This document shows positions 36,472 to 43,551 of a DNA stretch of 64,000 nt, in pieces. Numbering within the stretch: position 1 is the stretch's first letter; the number at the start of each line of letters is the position of its first letter. The stretch is from the NCBI RefSeq assembly GCF_030908245.1, contig NZ_JAVFJJ010000012.1, forward strand, positions 1-64,000. The letters are read 5' to 3'. The notes beneath the pieces are model-generated. The model saw nothing but the letters and a program-made list of their open reading frames with translations. It made no database searches and was not told where the DNA came from. The DNA is from Sinomonas sp. ASV322. GTDB lineage: Bacteria; Actinomycetota; Actinomycetes; Actinomycetales; Micrococcaceae. A program made the translations under genes and the position numbers.

Positions 36472-37827
36472 TCAGCGGCCGTTGAGATCGTAGCCGTCTA
36501 CGGCCGCGTCGACGACCGTGATGTAGCCGCCGCCCGTGAGCTTGGTCGGGTAGTCGATGGTCCTCCGCTCGCGTGAGCTGGCAGTGTCAACTTGCGTCAC
36601 CTTCCCTTCTCCGCCGCGTGTGACGAACACCGACAAGCCGTCATCCGTCGCCGCAACGAATCGAGCCTCCGCCTTCTTGGCGTCTTGTCCCACGACCGGT
36701 CCGGCCGCGAGCGGAGTCAACTTGATCTTGGACACCCGGCCGTCGAAGAAGCCCGTCTTCTCGTTTCGTGCCACCAGTACCAGACTGTCCCCGCTGCTTT
36801 CCGCCATCGACGTTGCGGCAAAGTGGCTGCTGACGGATGCTCGCGCAAAGATCCCTTCGCCGAGTGCAACCGTTGCGGCAGGTCCGCCAGCCATCGATCC
36901 TGACAGCAGGTACGCAGGCGTGCGGTCCCAGCTGGTCTCCTTGGGGACGACTCCCGCCTGGGTGCCCAGATAGGTTGTTCCGTCTGGCGCGATGCGGGGC
37001 CGATAGTTCTGAGCGTGCCCCGCCGGATAGTCGGTCGTCGATGATTCCCCGAATCCGTCCGACGTCAGGGCAACACTCGCGATTCCCGTGCGCAGAGTCG
37101 AGGCGATCCGGTCGCCCTTGGCAGTTGCGAGAGGCCCGTGCGGGTATGCGCCAAGTGCGGTGGAGCCGTAGGGGACCGGCGCGGGGTTCCCGCTCGTGAT
37201 GTCCGAGACGAGGTATGCGTCGAGTCGTCCGCCGGACGTGACAACGAGCCGGAGTGGGTCGCCGGCGAGGAACGTGTGCATTTCCTCGGTTCCGGTCTTC
37301 CCGGTGGTGGCCAGGGTCACTTCGTTGATGTGCAGCGGGACGGTCCAGTGGGCGTTGCGAGTCAGGTCGACGAGCGTCACCTGCTGAGTGGTCGAGCCAT
37401 CGAAGTCGGAGCCGACGGCGATGTAATGCTTGGTCGGATCCGTCGCGATCCAGCCGGCGCGCTCCCACTTCTCGTTCCCGGGCGGGATGACGTAGCTGTG
37501 CTCGATCTTGGGCGTTCCGCCGTCGTCGATCGCCAAGATGTCGAGGCAGGGCACCGACTCGTCGACGAACGCGAGTCGTCCGCCGCCTAGTTGGATCGCG
37601 CCGGCGTGAGCGCCGAGTCGGACGTTGTCGAGCACGCCCGTACGCTTTCCGTCGGCCACACTGTTGACATAGAGAGCCTTTTCGGAGGTGTCGGCGGTCA
37701 GAAGCCATTGCCGACTGTTGGTCACGGACGTGGATTCCGCCGAAGCCCGGTTGCTCGCGCAGCCGCCGAGCAGAAGAGCGATGGGAAGCGTCGCGGCGAC
37801 GGCGATGCTGGAAGGAGAGAAACGCAT
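36472..37827 (-). CDS. Putative lipoprotein, beta-propeller-like, possibly metal-regulated
   Basis: 451 residues. Signal peptide with lipobox LLGGC (Cys near residue 23). The mature part has repeated short strands such as LALVDESVP, IAVGSDFDGSTTQQVTLVDL, TYLGTQAGV and GLSVFVTRGGEGKVTQVDTASS, which suggest a WD40/YVTN-like propeller. No named family recognised. GC content is visibly lower than in flanking genes. A 19-bp Zur/Fur-like box lies 41 bp before the ATG. Size, lipoprotein nature and box recall zinc metallochaperone-type proteins such as AztD, but no aztABC genes are here and no His cluster is seen, so this is only a hint. Confidence 0.75.
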   Translation of the reverse strand: MRFSPSSIAVAATLPIALLLGGCASNRASAESTSVTNSRQWLLTADTSEKALYVNSVADGKRTGVLDNVRLGAHAGAIQLGGGRLAFVDESVPCLDILAIDDGGTPKIEHSYVIPPGNEKWERAGWIATDPTKHYIAVGSDFDGSTTQQVTLVDLTRNAHWTVPLHINEVTLATTGKTGTEEMHTFLAGDPLRLVVTSGGRLDAYLVSDITSGNPAPVPYGSTALGAYPHGPLATAKGDRIASTLRTGIASVALTSDGFGESSTTDYPAGHAQNYRPRIAPDGTTYLGTQAGVVPKETSWDRTPAYLLSGSMAGGPAATVALGEGIFARASVSSHFAATSMAESSGDSLVLVARNEKTGFFDGRVSKIKLTPLAAGPVVGQDAKKAEARFVAATDDGLSVFVTRGGEGKVTQVDTASSRERRTIDYPTKLTGGGYITVVDAAVDGYDLNGR

Positions 37828-37867
37828 GAGTCTCCATCGGAGTTGTGGGTGCGGACCCCGACAGCAT

Positions 37868-37886
37868 AACGAGAATGATTCCTATT
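37868..37886 (-). promoter_or_regulatory. Zur/Fur-like box upstream of the lipoprotein gene
   Basis: Read on the minus strand the 19 bases form AATAGGAAT-C-ATTCTCGTT, an imperfect 9-1-9 inverted repeat (6 of 9 pairs) close to actinobacterial Zur boxes of the AATGAAAATCATTTTCATT type. It is about 41 bp upstream of the start codon, where a repressor would act. Assignment to Zur rather than Fur is inference. Confidence 0.5.
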
Positions 37887-37964
37887 AAGCGAACTCCCTA
37901 TCGCGTGTGCTGTAGCCGGACCTGTGGTCCCGGGACGGCTCGGCTGGAGATAGGCTGACCGGGC

Positions 37965-38038
37965 GCCCCAGTAGCCCAATCGGCAGAGGCAGCGGACTTA
38001 AAATCCGCCAAGTCAGGGTTCGAGTCCCTGCTGGGGCA
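37965..38038 (+). tRNA. tRNA-Leu (anticodon UAA), class I shape
   Basis: 74 nt that fold as a full cloverleaf: acceptor GCCCCAG/CTGGGGC, D-stem GCC/GGC, anticodon stem GCGGA/TCCGC with loop CTTAAAA (anticodon TAA), a 5-nt variable loop CAAGT, T-stem CAGGG/CCCTG with loop TTCGAGT, discriminator A. CCA is not encoded. Bacterial leucine tRNAs normally have a long variable arm; here it is absent. The UAA anticodon and A73 still point to leucine. Confidence 0.92.
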
Positions 38039-38079
38039 CAGTGCACGGATGGCCCAGATCCTCGAACGCATCGGGAGGT

Positions 38080-38337
38080 TCAGCGATAGATTTCGCGGCG
38101 ATGGCCGGCGTCGACGACGACCACGAGGAGAAAGTCGTCCTGGATGCGGTAGAGGATGCGGCAGTCGCCGGTGCGGATGCGCCATTCAGGGCGCCCGGTG
38201 AGCTTCTTCGCCGCGGGCGGGCGCGGGTCCTCAGCGAGGAGCTCGACGGCGGCCTGGATCCGGCGCTTGGCCTCTGGCGGGAGCTTTCGTATCGAGCGGA
38301 CGGCGGCGGGGAGGACCTCGACCCGGTAGGGGCTCAC
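38080..38337 (-). CDS. RelE/ParE-family toxin
   Basis: 85 residues. PYRVEVLPAAVRSIRKLPPEAKRR at the N-terminus, KKLTGRPEWRIRTGDCRILYRI near residue 45-65 and the C-terminal VVVVDAGHRREIY are the RelE fold pattern, with the expected conserved Arg and His/Tyr at the end. GTG 38337 overlaps the antitoxin stop (GTGA), so it is translated after the antitoxin. In relatives the toxin cuts mRNA at the ribosome or poisons gyrase. Lies 41 bp downstream of the tRNA, opposite strand. Confidence 0.9.
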   Translation of the reverse strand: MSPYRVEVLPAAVRSIRKLPPEAKRRIQAAVELLAEDPRPPAAKKLTGRPEWRIRTGDCRILYRIQDDFLLVVVVDAGHRREIYR

Positions 38338-38600
38338 TCGAGGCCGAGGTCCCGCTTGACGTCCTCCCATGGGACCGGGGTCTCGCTGAGGCGCTCGGTC
38401 TCTTCCCAGGCCGCGTCGACGGCGCGGATGTCCGCGAGTTCTTCGGCGTCCTCTAGGAGCTGGCGCAGCTGGTCGGCGTCGACGATCGCTGCGACGGCGT
38501 GGTCCCGGCGCGTCAGGTACACAGGCTCGTGGGCCCGGTGCGCCTCGTCCACCAGTGAGGAGAGCCGCCCACGGGCATCGGTGATCGTCACTTCGCTCAT
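38334..38600 (-). CDS. Phd/YefM-family antitoxin
   Basis: 88 residues. MSEVTITDARGRLSSLVDEA and the EPVYLTRRDHAVAAIVDADQL segment are typical of Phd/YefM antitoxins, which fold on DNA and neutralise the partner toxin through the C-terminal half. ATG 38600 is set by the promoter: TAGCAT ends 7 nt before it. An upstream in-frame start (38636) would be inside the -35, so it is rejected. Likely autoregulated by the antitoxin-toxin complex. Confidence 0.9.
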   Translation of the reverse strand: MSEVTITDARGRLSSLVDEAHRAHEPVYLTRRDHAVAAIVDADQLRQLLEDAEELADIRAVDAAWEETERLSETPVPWEDVKRDLGLE

Positions 38601-38636
38601 GTACGGCATGCTAACCATGATGTACATAATTGGCAA
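38601..38636 (-). promoter_or_regulatory. Leaderless promoter of the toxin-antitoxin operon
   Basis: On the minus strand TTGCCA (complement of 38631-38636), a 17-bp spacer and TAGCAT (complement of 38608-38613) are followed after 7 nt by the antitoxin ATG. No Shine-Dalgarno exists. Confidence 0.75.
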
Positions 38637-38740
38637 GATCGGTACTTCCGTACGTTTTCGTCGATAATCGAACGTTCAGAGCAAAAACTGATTGTCCACC
38701 ATCAGCGCCAAGGCACTGCGAGATGCTGCGGGACTTCCTC

Positions 38741-38767
38741 GGCCTGGGATGACTCCATACCCAGGCC
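38741..38767 (-). terminator. Hairpin downstream of the DUF3892 gene
   Basis: GGCCTGGG (38741-38748) pairs with CCCAGGCC (38760-38767). It lies 29 bp after the stop of the minus-strand DUF3892 gene. The 195-bp gap from 38601 to 38795 otherwise holds the toxin-antitoxin promoter and nothing else clear. Confidence 0.6.
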
Positions 38768-38795
38768 GCCCGCGCGTCGTTCGCGGGCTCTCCGC

Positions 38796-39074
38796 TCAGA
38801 ACCGAGGCAGGGCGAGCAGGTTGTCCGACCAGTCGCCGTCGGCCTGCGTGCGCAGGAAGGGCTGAACCCCTTCGGGCCGCACCACATGGATGATCGCGGC
38901 CGTCTGCCCGTCGCTCACATATGCAGTATTCCCCTGCGCGATCCACTCGATCATTTCTGCTTTCGTGGCTGTCCCGGTTTTCCCGGTGCCGTCTTCCACC
39001 CAGTACAGGCCAGAGACGTACTCGTGGGCCGGAATGGGCCCTTCCACGCGGATATGGGTGATTTGCACGGGCAT
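38796..39074 (-). CDS. DUF3892 domain-containing protein
   Basis: 92 residues. Conserved pieces: VQITHIRVEG at the start, HEYVSGLYWVEDGTGK near 25, and WSDNLLALPRF at the end, which match the small DUF3892 family. Its function is unknown. ATG 39074 has GAAGGAAGG upstream. A longer frame to 39149 lacks a start signal and is rejected. Single gene on the minus strand, diverging from livJ. Confidence 0.82.
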   Translation of the reverse strand: MPVQITHIRVEGPIPAHEYVSGLYWVEDGTGKTGTATKAEMIEWIAQGNTAYVSDGQTAAIIHVVRPEGVQPFLRTQADGDWSDNLLALPRF

Positions 39075-39216
39075 GGGGTGGCCTTCCTTCGCCGTTGAGC
39101 GCTTCGGTCGAGACGAGCCTAGGCGCGGGGCGATCGGAAGGAAAGCCACGACAAAGTGTCACAAAGCCGTTACAAGGCTGTGACCTCTACCACTTCTGTG
39201 ACATTAAACGTTCGAT

Positions 39217-39243
39217 TAGCCTGACGTTGTGATCAGGATCACC
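39217..39243 (+). promoter_or_regulatory. CRP/GlxR-like site at the livJ transcription start
   Basis: TGTGATCAGGATCACC (39228-39243) fits TGTGA-N6-TCACA with one end mismatch and follows TAGCCT (39217-39222), a candidate -10, so it would cover the start of transcription. A second element upstream, GTCAC...AGCC...GGCT...GTGAC (about 39157-39183), is a larger imperfect inverted repeat. Confidence 0.55.
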
Positions 39244-39292
39244 TGATCCATCGCATCTGGGGCGGCCCGCCCTTCGATGGAGGAGATATCGA

Positions 39293-40657
39293 ATGATTCG
39301 ACGTCATGATGCAATTCCCCGCGTCGCCAAGCTCACAGTCCTTGGCGTCGGGGTGGCCTTGCTCGCAACAGCGTGTGGGGGCACGTCGGGGACACCGTCG
39401 GGCAGCAGTTCGAGCCCGGCACCGGGTGCCATCGCGTGCCCGTCGCCGAGTGCAGGTGCCGGCGCTGGCGCATCCCCGGTAGGGACGACCGTCGCCCCGG
39501 GCGATGTTCCCAAGGCCACGACCGTCTCGCCAACGCCGCTCAAGCTCGGCTCGCTCTTGCCGCAGACCGGTGCTCTCGCGTTCCTTGGCCCGCCCGAAAT
39601 CGCGGGTGTGAACCTCGCCGTCAAGCAGGTCAACGACGCCGGCGGTGTTTTGGGCCATCCGATCGAGGTGATCCACCGCGACTCGGGTGACACGACAACG
39701 GATATCGCGACCCAGTCGGTCACGAACCTCCTCGGCCAGGGAGTCAGCGCGATTGTCGGCGCGGCCTCCTCGGGCGTGTCCAAGACCGTCATCAACCAGA
39801 TCACGGGTGCGGGCGTTGTCCAGTTCTCTCCCGCGAACACCTCGCCCGATTTCAGCACGTGGCCGTCAAAGGGCCTGTACTGGCGCACGGCACCGTCCGA
39901 CGTCCTGCAGGGCCGAGTCCTCGGCAACTACATGGCTTCGTGTGGCGCCCAGACGCTCGGCATGGTCGTGCTCAATGACGCCTACGGCACGGGCCTTCGC
40001 GACAACGTCAAGAAGGCTTTCGAATCGGCCGGCGGCAAGGTTGTGGACGAGGAGCTCTTCAACGAGGGCGATTCGCAGTTCAGCAGCCAGGTCGACAAGG
40101 TCGTCGCGGCCAAGCCCGATGCGATCGCCGTCATCTCGTTCGACCAGGCGAAGCAGATCATCCCGCTGCTCGCGGCGAAGGGAGTCAAGCCGACGCAGAT
40201 GTTCTTCGTGGACGGCAACACGTCCGACTACAGCAAGGACCTCAACCCCGGAACGCTCACGGGCGCTCGGGGCACGATCCCGGGCACATTCGCCAAGGAC
40301 GCGTTCAAGGCCCAGTTGAAGACGATTGATCCGAGCCTCAAGGACTACAGCTACGCTGGCGAGTCGTGGGACGCGGTCAACCTCATCGCGCTCGCTGCCG
40401 AAAAGGCCAAGAGCACGAAGGGAACCGACATTGCTGCGCAGTTCGTGGCGATCACGCACGGCAGCGAGAAGTGCTCCGACTTCGCGAGCTGCGTGACGCT
40501 CATCCGGCAGGGTAAGGACATCCACTACTTCGGCAAGTCCGGCCCGGTCTCGTTCGCCAAGAACGGTGACCCGCAGGAGGCGTACATCGGCATCTACAAG
40601 TTCGACGACAAGAATGTCCCGCAGCCGGTGAGCGAGGAATACGGCAAGCTCTCGTGA
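39293..40657 (+). CDS. Branched-chain amino acid ABC transporter substrate-binding lipoprotein
   Basis: 454 residues. Signal peptide with lipobox LLATAC (Cys near residue 28), a Ser/Pro/Ala-rich linker to about 80, then a LivJ-type periplasmic binding fold: LKLGSLLPQTGALAFLGPPE, VNDAGGVLGHPIEVIHRDSGD, VSAIVGAASSGVSKTVINQ, and the later MVVLNDAYGTGLRDNVKKAF. The permeases and ATPases livHMGF are 2 kb further on, on the other strand, and share a CRP-like site at the promoter, so they likely work together. Confidence 0.92.
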   Translation: MIRRHDAIPRVAKLTVLGVGVALLATACGGTSGTPSGSSSSPAPGAIACPSPSAGAGAGASPVGTTVAPGDVPKATTVSPTPLKLGSLLPQTGALAFLGPPEIAGVNLAVKQVNDAGGVLGHPIEVIHRDSGDTTTDIATQSVTNLLGQGVSAIVGAASSGVSKTVINQITGAGVVQFSPANTSPDFSTWPSKGLYWRTAPSDVLQGRVLGNYMASCGAQTLGMVVLNDAYGTGLRDNVKKAFESAGGKVVDEELFNEGDSQFSSQVDKVVAAKPDAIAVISFDQAKQIIPLLAAKGVKPTQMFFVDGNTSDYSKDLNPGTLTGARGTIPGTFAKDAFKAQLKTIDPSLKDYSYAGESWDAVNLIALAAEKAKSTKGTDIAAQFVAITHGSEKCSDFASCVTLIRQGKDIHYFGKSGPVSFAKNGDPQEAYIGIYKFDDKNVPQPVSEEYGKLS

Positions 40658-40687
40658 GCCTGCCACCCTCGCCCTGACCGCCAAGGA

Positions 40688-40724
40688 GAAGCCCCGGTCC
40701 CCTCGAGAGGGGGCCGGGGCTTCT
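40688..40724 (+). terminator. Strong terminator after livJ
   Basis: GAAGCCCCGGTCCCCTC pairs with GAGGGGGCCGGGGCTTC with one mismatch, followed by a short T-rich tract. The 170 bp after it, up to 40894, shows no gene or element I recognise. Confidence 0.9.
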
Positions 40725-40894
40725 TGCCTGTCGAGCCAAGGCCGACGACGGCGGAGCTCACCGTGTGGTGGAGCGGCGGACGCCGGCGGCCAGGAGGTCT
40801 GCCCGCTGCCGGTCGGTGGACTGCTGCCGGGTCGAAACGCGTGCGTAGCCGATCAGCTTCGCCACGGACTGCGCCGATCTCTTGTGATTTGCTC

Positions 40895-41413
40895 TCAGGC
40901 GTGTGGGCTGCCAGAGCCGATCTGCGCATACGCGGCGATCAGCTCCTGGAACGCGTCATTGTCCCAGCCGACCGGGCTCCCGGCGAGGGCGGGCACGAGG
41001 CGGTCGAGCGAGTAGTGCAGGCCGACGAGGTCGCCACGCTCGATCGCCATGTCGATGTCGGGCACGGAATATGTTGCAAGCAGCCGCGTGCCCCCGTCCA
41101 TGGCCTCCAATTCCCAGCGCATCCACGAGCCGGGGCTCGTGTGGGTGTGCTCGAGCAGCGTCGGCGGATCGAGGCGCATGATCGTGAATTCCATGGTCGG
41201 GAAGTCTGTGTCGGGCCAGCCGAAGACGATCCTGCCGCCCTCGCGGAGGTCGACTGTGATCTGAGCGGCCATCGGCGGCCACCAATCGCCCAGTCGCTCG
41301 GGCTCGGTGATCGCCGCCCACACCTCGTCGATCGGGAAGGCGAGGGAGCGTTCGAAACGAACTTGACCGCCCTCAGGGGTGCGTTCGATAGTTCCGGTGG
41401 GGCTGGGGCTCAT
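40895..41413 (-). CDS. SRPBCC (AHSA1-type) domain protein
   Basis: 172 residues. START-like fold typical of AHSA1/CalC: VRFERSLAFPIDEVWAAITEPERLGDWWPP near residue 20, GGRIVFGWPDT near 65, TLLEHTHTSPGSWMRWEL near 95. The final 45 residues (GWDNDAFQELIAAYA) are typical too. Function in bacteria is ligand binding, unspecified. ATG overlaps the upstream ArsR stop (ATGA). The ArsR-AHSA1 pair is common in actinobacteria. Confidence 0.88.
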   Translation of the reverse strand: MSPSPTGTIERTPEGGQVRFERSLAFPIDEVWAAITEPERLGDWWPPMAAQITVDLREGGRIVFGWPDTDFPTMEFTIMRLDPPTLLEHTHTSPGSWMRWELEAMDGGTRLLATYSVPDIDMAIERGDLVGLHYSLDRLVPALAGSPVGWDNDAFQELIAAYAQIGSGSPHA

Positions 41414-41760
41414 GACCTCTCCTCTGCTGGGCGGGTGCCCGTGATCGGTGTGGCAGTGCGTTCGAGATGGCGCTCCAGGGCGTCGAGTCGGTTGGACCAC
41501 TCCAGCCGGTAAGGCTCCAGCCACTCGTCCAGCTCCATGAGGGGCCCTGGACGAAGTCGGTAGAGCCGCCGTTGCGCCTCGCGTCGGACGTCGACGAGTC
41601 CGGCGTCGCGCAGCACCTTGAGGTGCCGAGAGACGCCGGGCTGGTGCATTCCGACGATCTCGACGAGATCTCCGACCGAGCGCTCGCCGACGCGCACGGC
41701 GTCAAGGATTCGTCGCCGAGTCGGCTCGGCGATGGCTTCCAGGACAGTGGTCGATGTCAC
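41410..41760 (-). CDS. ArsR-family transcriptional regulator
   Basis: 116 residues. Winged helix: VLEAIAEPTRRRILDAV, VGDLVEIVGMHQPGVSRHLKVLRDAGLV and RREAQRRLYRLRPGPL are the classic helix-turn-helix and wing. No metal-binding Cys are seen, so it is probably not a metal sensor. GTG 41760 is chosen because TACATT sits 6 nt before it; an ATG at 41778 lies inside the promoter spacer. Probably represses itself and the SRPBCC gene. Confidence 0.9.
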   Translation of the reverse strand: MTSTTVLEAIAEPTRRRILDAVRVGERSVGDLVEIVGMHQPGVSRHLKVLRDAGLVDVRREAQRRLYRLRPGPLMELDEWLEPYRLEWSNRLDALERHLERTATPITGTRPAEERS

Positions 41761-41795
41761 GCCACTAATGTATGTCATCGCTTATATATGCTCAA
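41761..41795 (-). promoter_or_regulatory. Leaderless promoter of the ArsR gene
   Basis: TTGAGC (complement of 41790-41795), 17-bp spacer, TACATT (complement of 41767-41772), then 6 nt to the GTG. The spacer holds the AT-rich sequence ATATATAAGCG, a possible ArsR operator. Confidence 0.7.
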
Positions 41796-41890
41796 GCAGA
41801 TGGAAGCTGTTTCGAGGCCGAACTGAACGGAACGCGCACCGTCATCTAGCCTCCGCCCGAGCGCCCAGACTGGCCCCTCCCCATGAGCGG

Positions 41891-42640
41891 TCAGGCGGGC
41901 GGAGCGCTCAGATTCCGCGTCGGCCGTGCGATCAGAATGATCGCCGCGGTCAGGATCCACAGGTCCTGCAGGCCGGCGAGTCCGGCCGCGAAGGCCTGCG
42001 CCAGAGGGAGGAATACCTCGAGGAGGCCGACGAGGAGGAATGCCGCGCCGAGAGCCAGCGCCATCCAACCCAGCCACGTCGGCAGGATGCGCCTTCGCAG
42101 CAGGATCACGCCCAGCGGCAGATAGACCGCGGGCGCCGGTACCAGCGGGAAGACCTGGATGAATCGCGACATCAGATCGTATCCGGCCCGAGCGCTCTCC
42201 ACGACGCCGGCCTCGGAGGAGATCACCCAGGTGAGGGTGAACACGCCCTCCATCAGTACCAGGGCGACCAGCAGGGCCGAGCCGAGAAGAACCATGTACG
42301 CGGGGAGGGTGCCGGTCGATGCGGAGACGAAGAGCAACCCGATGAAGAAGATGACACACAGCGTGGCGCCGGTGGCCTGTAGCCAGGTGCCGAATACGAC
42401 CAGCTGCTCATACTGGGCCCCGACCGCCAGGACCTCGCTGGTAACCGGCCGGGACGAGTACACGAGCGCCTCCATGCGGGGGAAGAGCGCAGGAACGCCG
42501 AAGTAGAACCCGAAGAGCAGGGCACCGACGAGTCCGACGAAGCCCACCAGCCGCGGTCTAACCGCCAGTTGACCGGCATCCGGTCCCGTTCTACTCACCT
42601 GACCTCCCGCGCTCCCTGTCGCATCCGCCGCCGGGTTCAC
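41891..42640 (-). CDS. Multi-pass membrane protein of unknown function
   Basis: 249 residues with about seven hydrophobic segments (LVGFVGLVGALLFGFYFGVPAL, GATLCVIFFIGLLFVS, MVLLGSALLVALVLMEGVF, VFPLVPAPAVYLPLGVILL, LGWMALALGAAFLLVGLLEVF and so on). No catalytic motif seen; similar proteins are annotated as hypothetical or DUF4386-like, which I cannot confirm. GTG 42640 is the only reasonable long start. The neighbouring gene 131 bp downstream is ArsR on the same strand. The 119 bp between it and livF hold no clear element. Confidence 0.7.
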   Translation of the reverse strand: MNPAADATGSAGGQVSRTGPDAGQLAVRPRLVGFVGLVGALLFGFYFGVPALFPRMEALVYSSRPVTSEVLAVGAQYEQLVVFGTWLQATGATLCVIFFIGLLFVSASTGTLPAYMVLLGSALLVALVLMEGVFTLTWVISSEAGVVESARAGYDLMSRFIQVFPLVPAPAVYLPLGVILLRRRILPTWLGWMALALGAAFLLVGLLEVFLPLAQAFAAGLAGLQDLWILTAAIILIARPTRNLSAPPA

Positions 42641-42759
42641 GAGGTCCCCGTCGTTGTGGCAAAAGATGCCCCACGAGCACTGCGTGCCGGTCGAACCGCT
42701 ATTTAGCGACCACAGAACACCGCCACAAAGCGATCAAATCCACAGCTCACCGCGCACGG

Positions 42760-43548
42760 TCAGCGCCCCGCGTCGTCGTTGCTTTCGGCGAGCGTGCCGA
42801 GGTAGAGCTGGATGACCTTCGGGTCGTGGAGCAGTTCCCGTCCCGTGCCGTGGTACGCGTCACGCCCCTGGTCGAGGACGTAGCCCCGGTCGCAGATCTG
42901 GAGGCAGCGGCGTGCGTTCTGCTCGACCATGATGACCGAGACCCCGGCGCGATTGATCTCGTGCACGCGCAGGAAGGTCTCGTCCTGCTTGACGGGGGAG
43001 AGGCCCGCGGAGGGCTCGTCGAGGAGGAGGACCGCGGGGTCCATCATGAGGGCCCGGCCCATCGCGACCATCTGCCGCTCGCCGCCCGAGAGCGAGCCCG
43101 CACGCTGTGCGCGGCGCTTGCCCAGTTCGGGGAAGAGCTCCGTGACGAACGCCCACCGCTCCTTGTACACCTTGGGCTGCTGGAACAGCCCCATCTGCAT
43201 GTTCTCCTCGATCGTCAGCGTCGTGAACACGTTGTTCGTCTGCGGGACGAAACCGATTCCGCGGCTCACGAGCTTGTTCGCCTTGAGGCCCGTGAGGTCT
43301 TGGCCATGGACGACGACGGAACCAGAGTGGACCTTGACGAGCCCGAACATCGCTTTCAGGAGCGTCGACTTTCCGGCGCCATTGGGGCCGATGATGCCGA
43401 TGAGCTCGCCCTTTAGGGCCTCGATGCTGCACCCGTTGAGGATGTTCACCCCCGGCAGGTAGCCCGCCACGAGCTTCGTGACGGTCACGACGGCCTCGCC
43501 GTCCGCCGGCGCCTTCGCGGCCTCAGGGGACGCTGTCTGCTCGCTCAT
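42760..43548 (-). CDS. livF: Branched-chain amino acid ABC transporter ATPase LivF
   Basis: 262 residues. Walker A GIIGPNGAGKSTLLKA near residue 52, GIGFVPQTNNVFTTLTIEENMQMG near 95, signature LSGGERQMVAMGRAL near 153, Walker B VLLLDEPSAGLSP. The ENMQMG and GRELLHDPKV...LG segments are typical of LivF. ATG 43548 is 4 bp after livG. Last gene of livHMGF, no clear terminator downstream. Confidence 0.95.
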   Translation of the reverse strand: MSEQTASPEAAKAPADGEAVVTVTKLVAGYLPGVNILNGCSIEALKGELIGIIGPNGAGKSTLLKAMFGLVKVHSGSVVVHGQDLTGLKANKLVSRGIGFVPQTNNVFTTLTIEENMQMGLFQQPKVYKERWAFVTELFPELGKRRAQRAGSLSGGERQMVAMGRALMMDPAVLLLDEPSAGLSPVKQDETFLRVHEINRAGVSVIMVEQNARRCLQICDRGYVLDQGRDAYHGTGRELLHDPKVIQLYLGTLAESNDDAGR

Positions 43549-43551
43549 GCC

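Noticed and set aside
38661-38684. An SOS (LexA) box in the gap before DUF3892
   Set aside because: Only half of the TCGAAC-N4-GTTCGA pattern is present and no SOS gene is adjacent.
37965-39290. An integrated element at the tRNA gene
   Set aside because: No integrase and no repeated 3' end of the tRNA were found in the window, although the nearby gene content is accessory-like.
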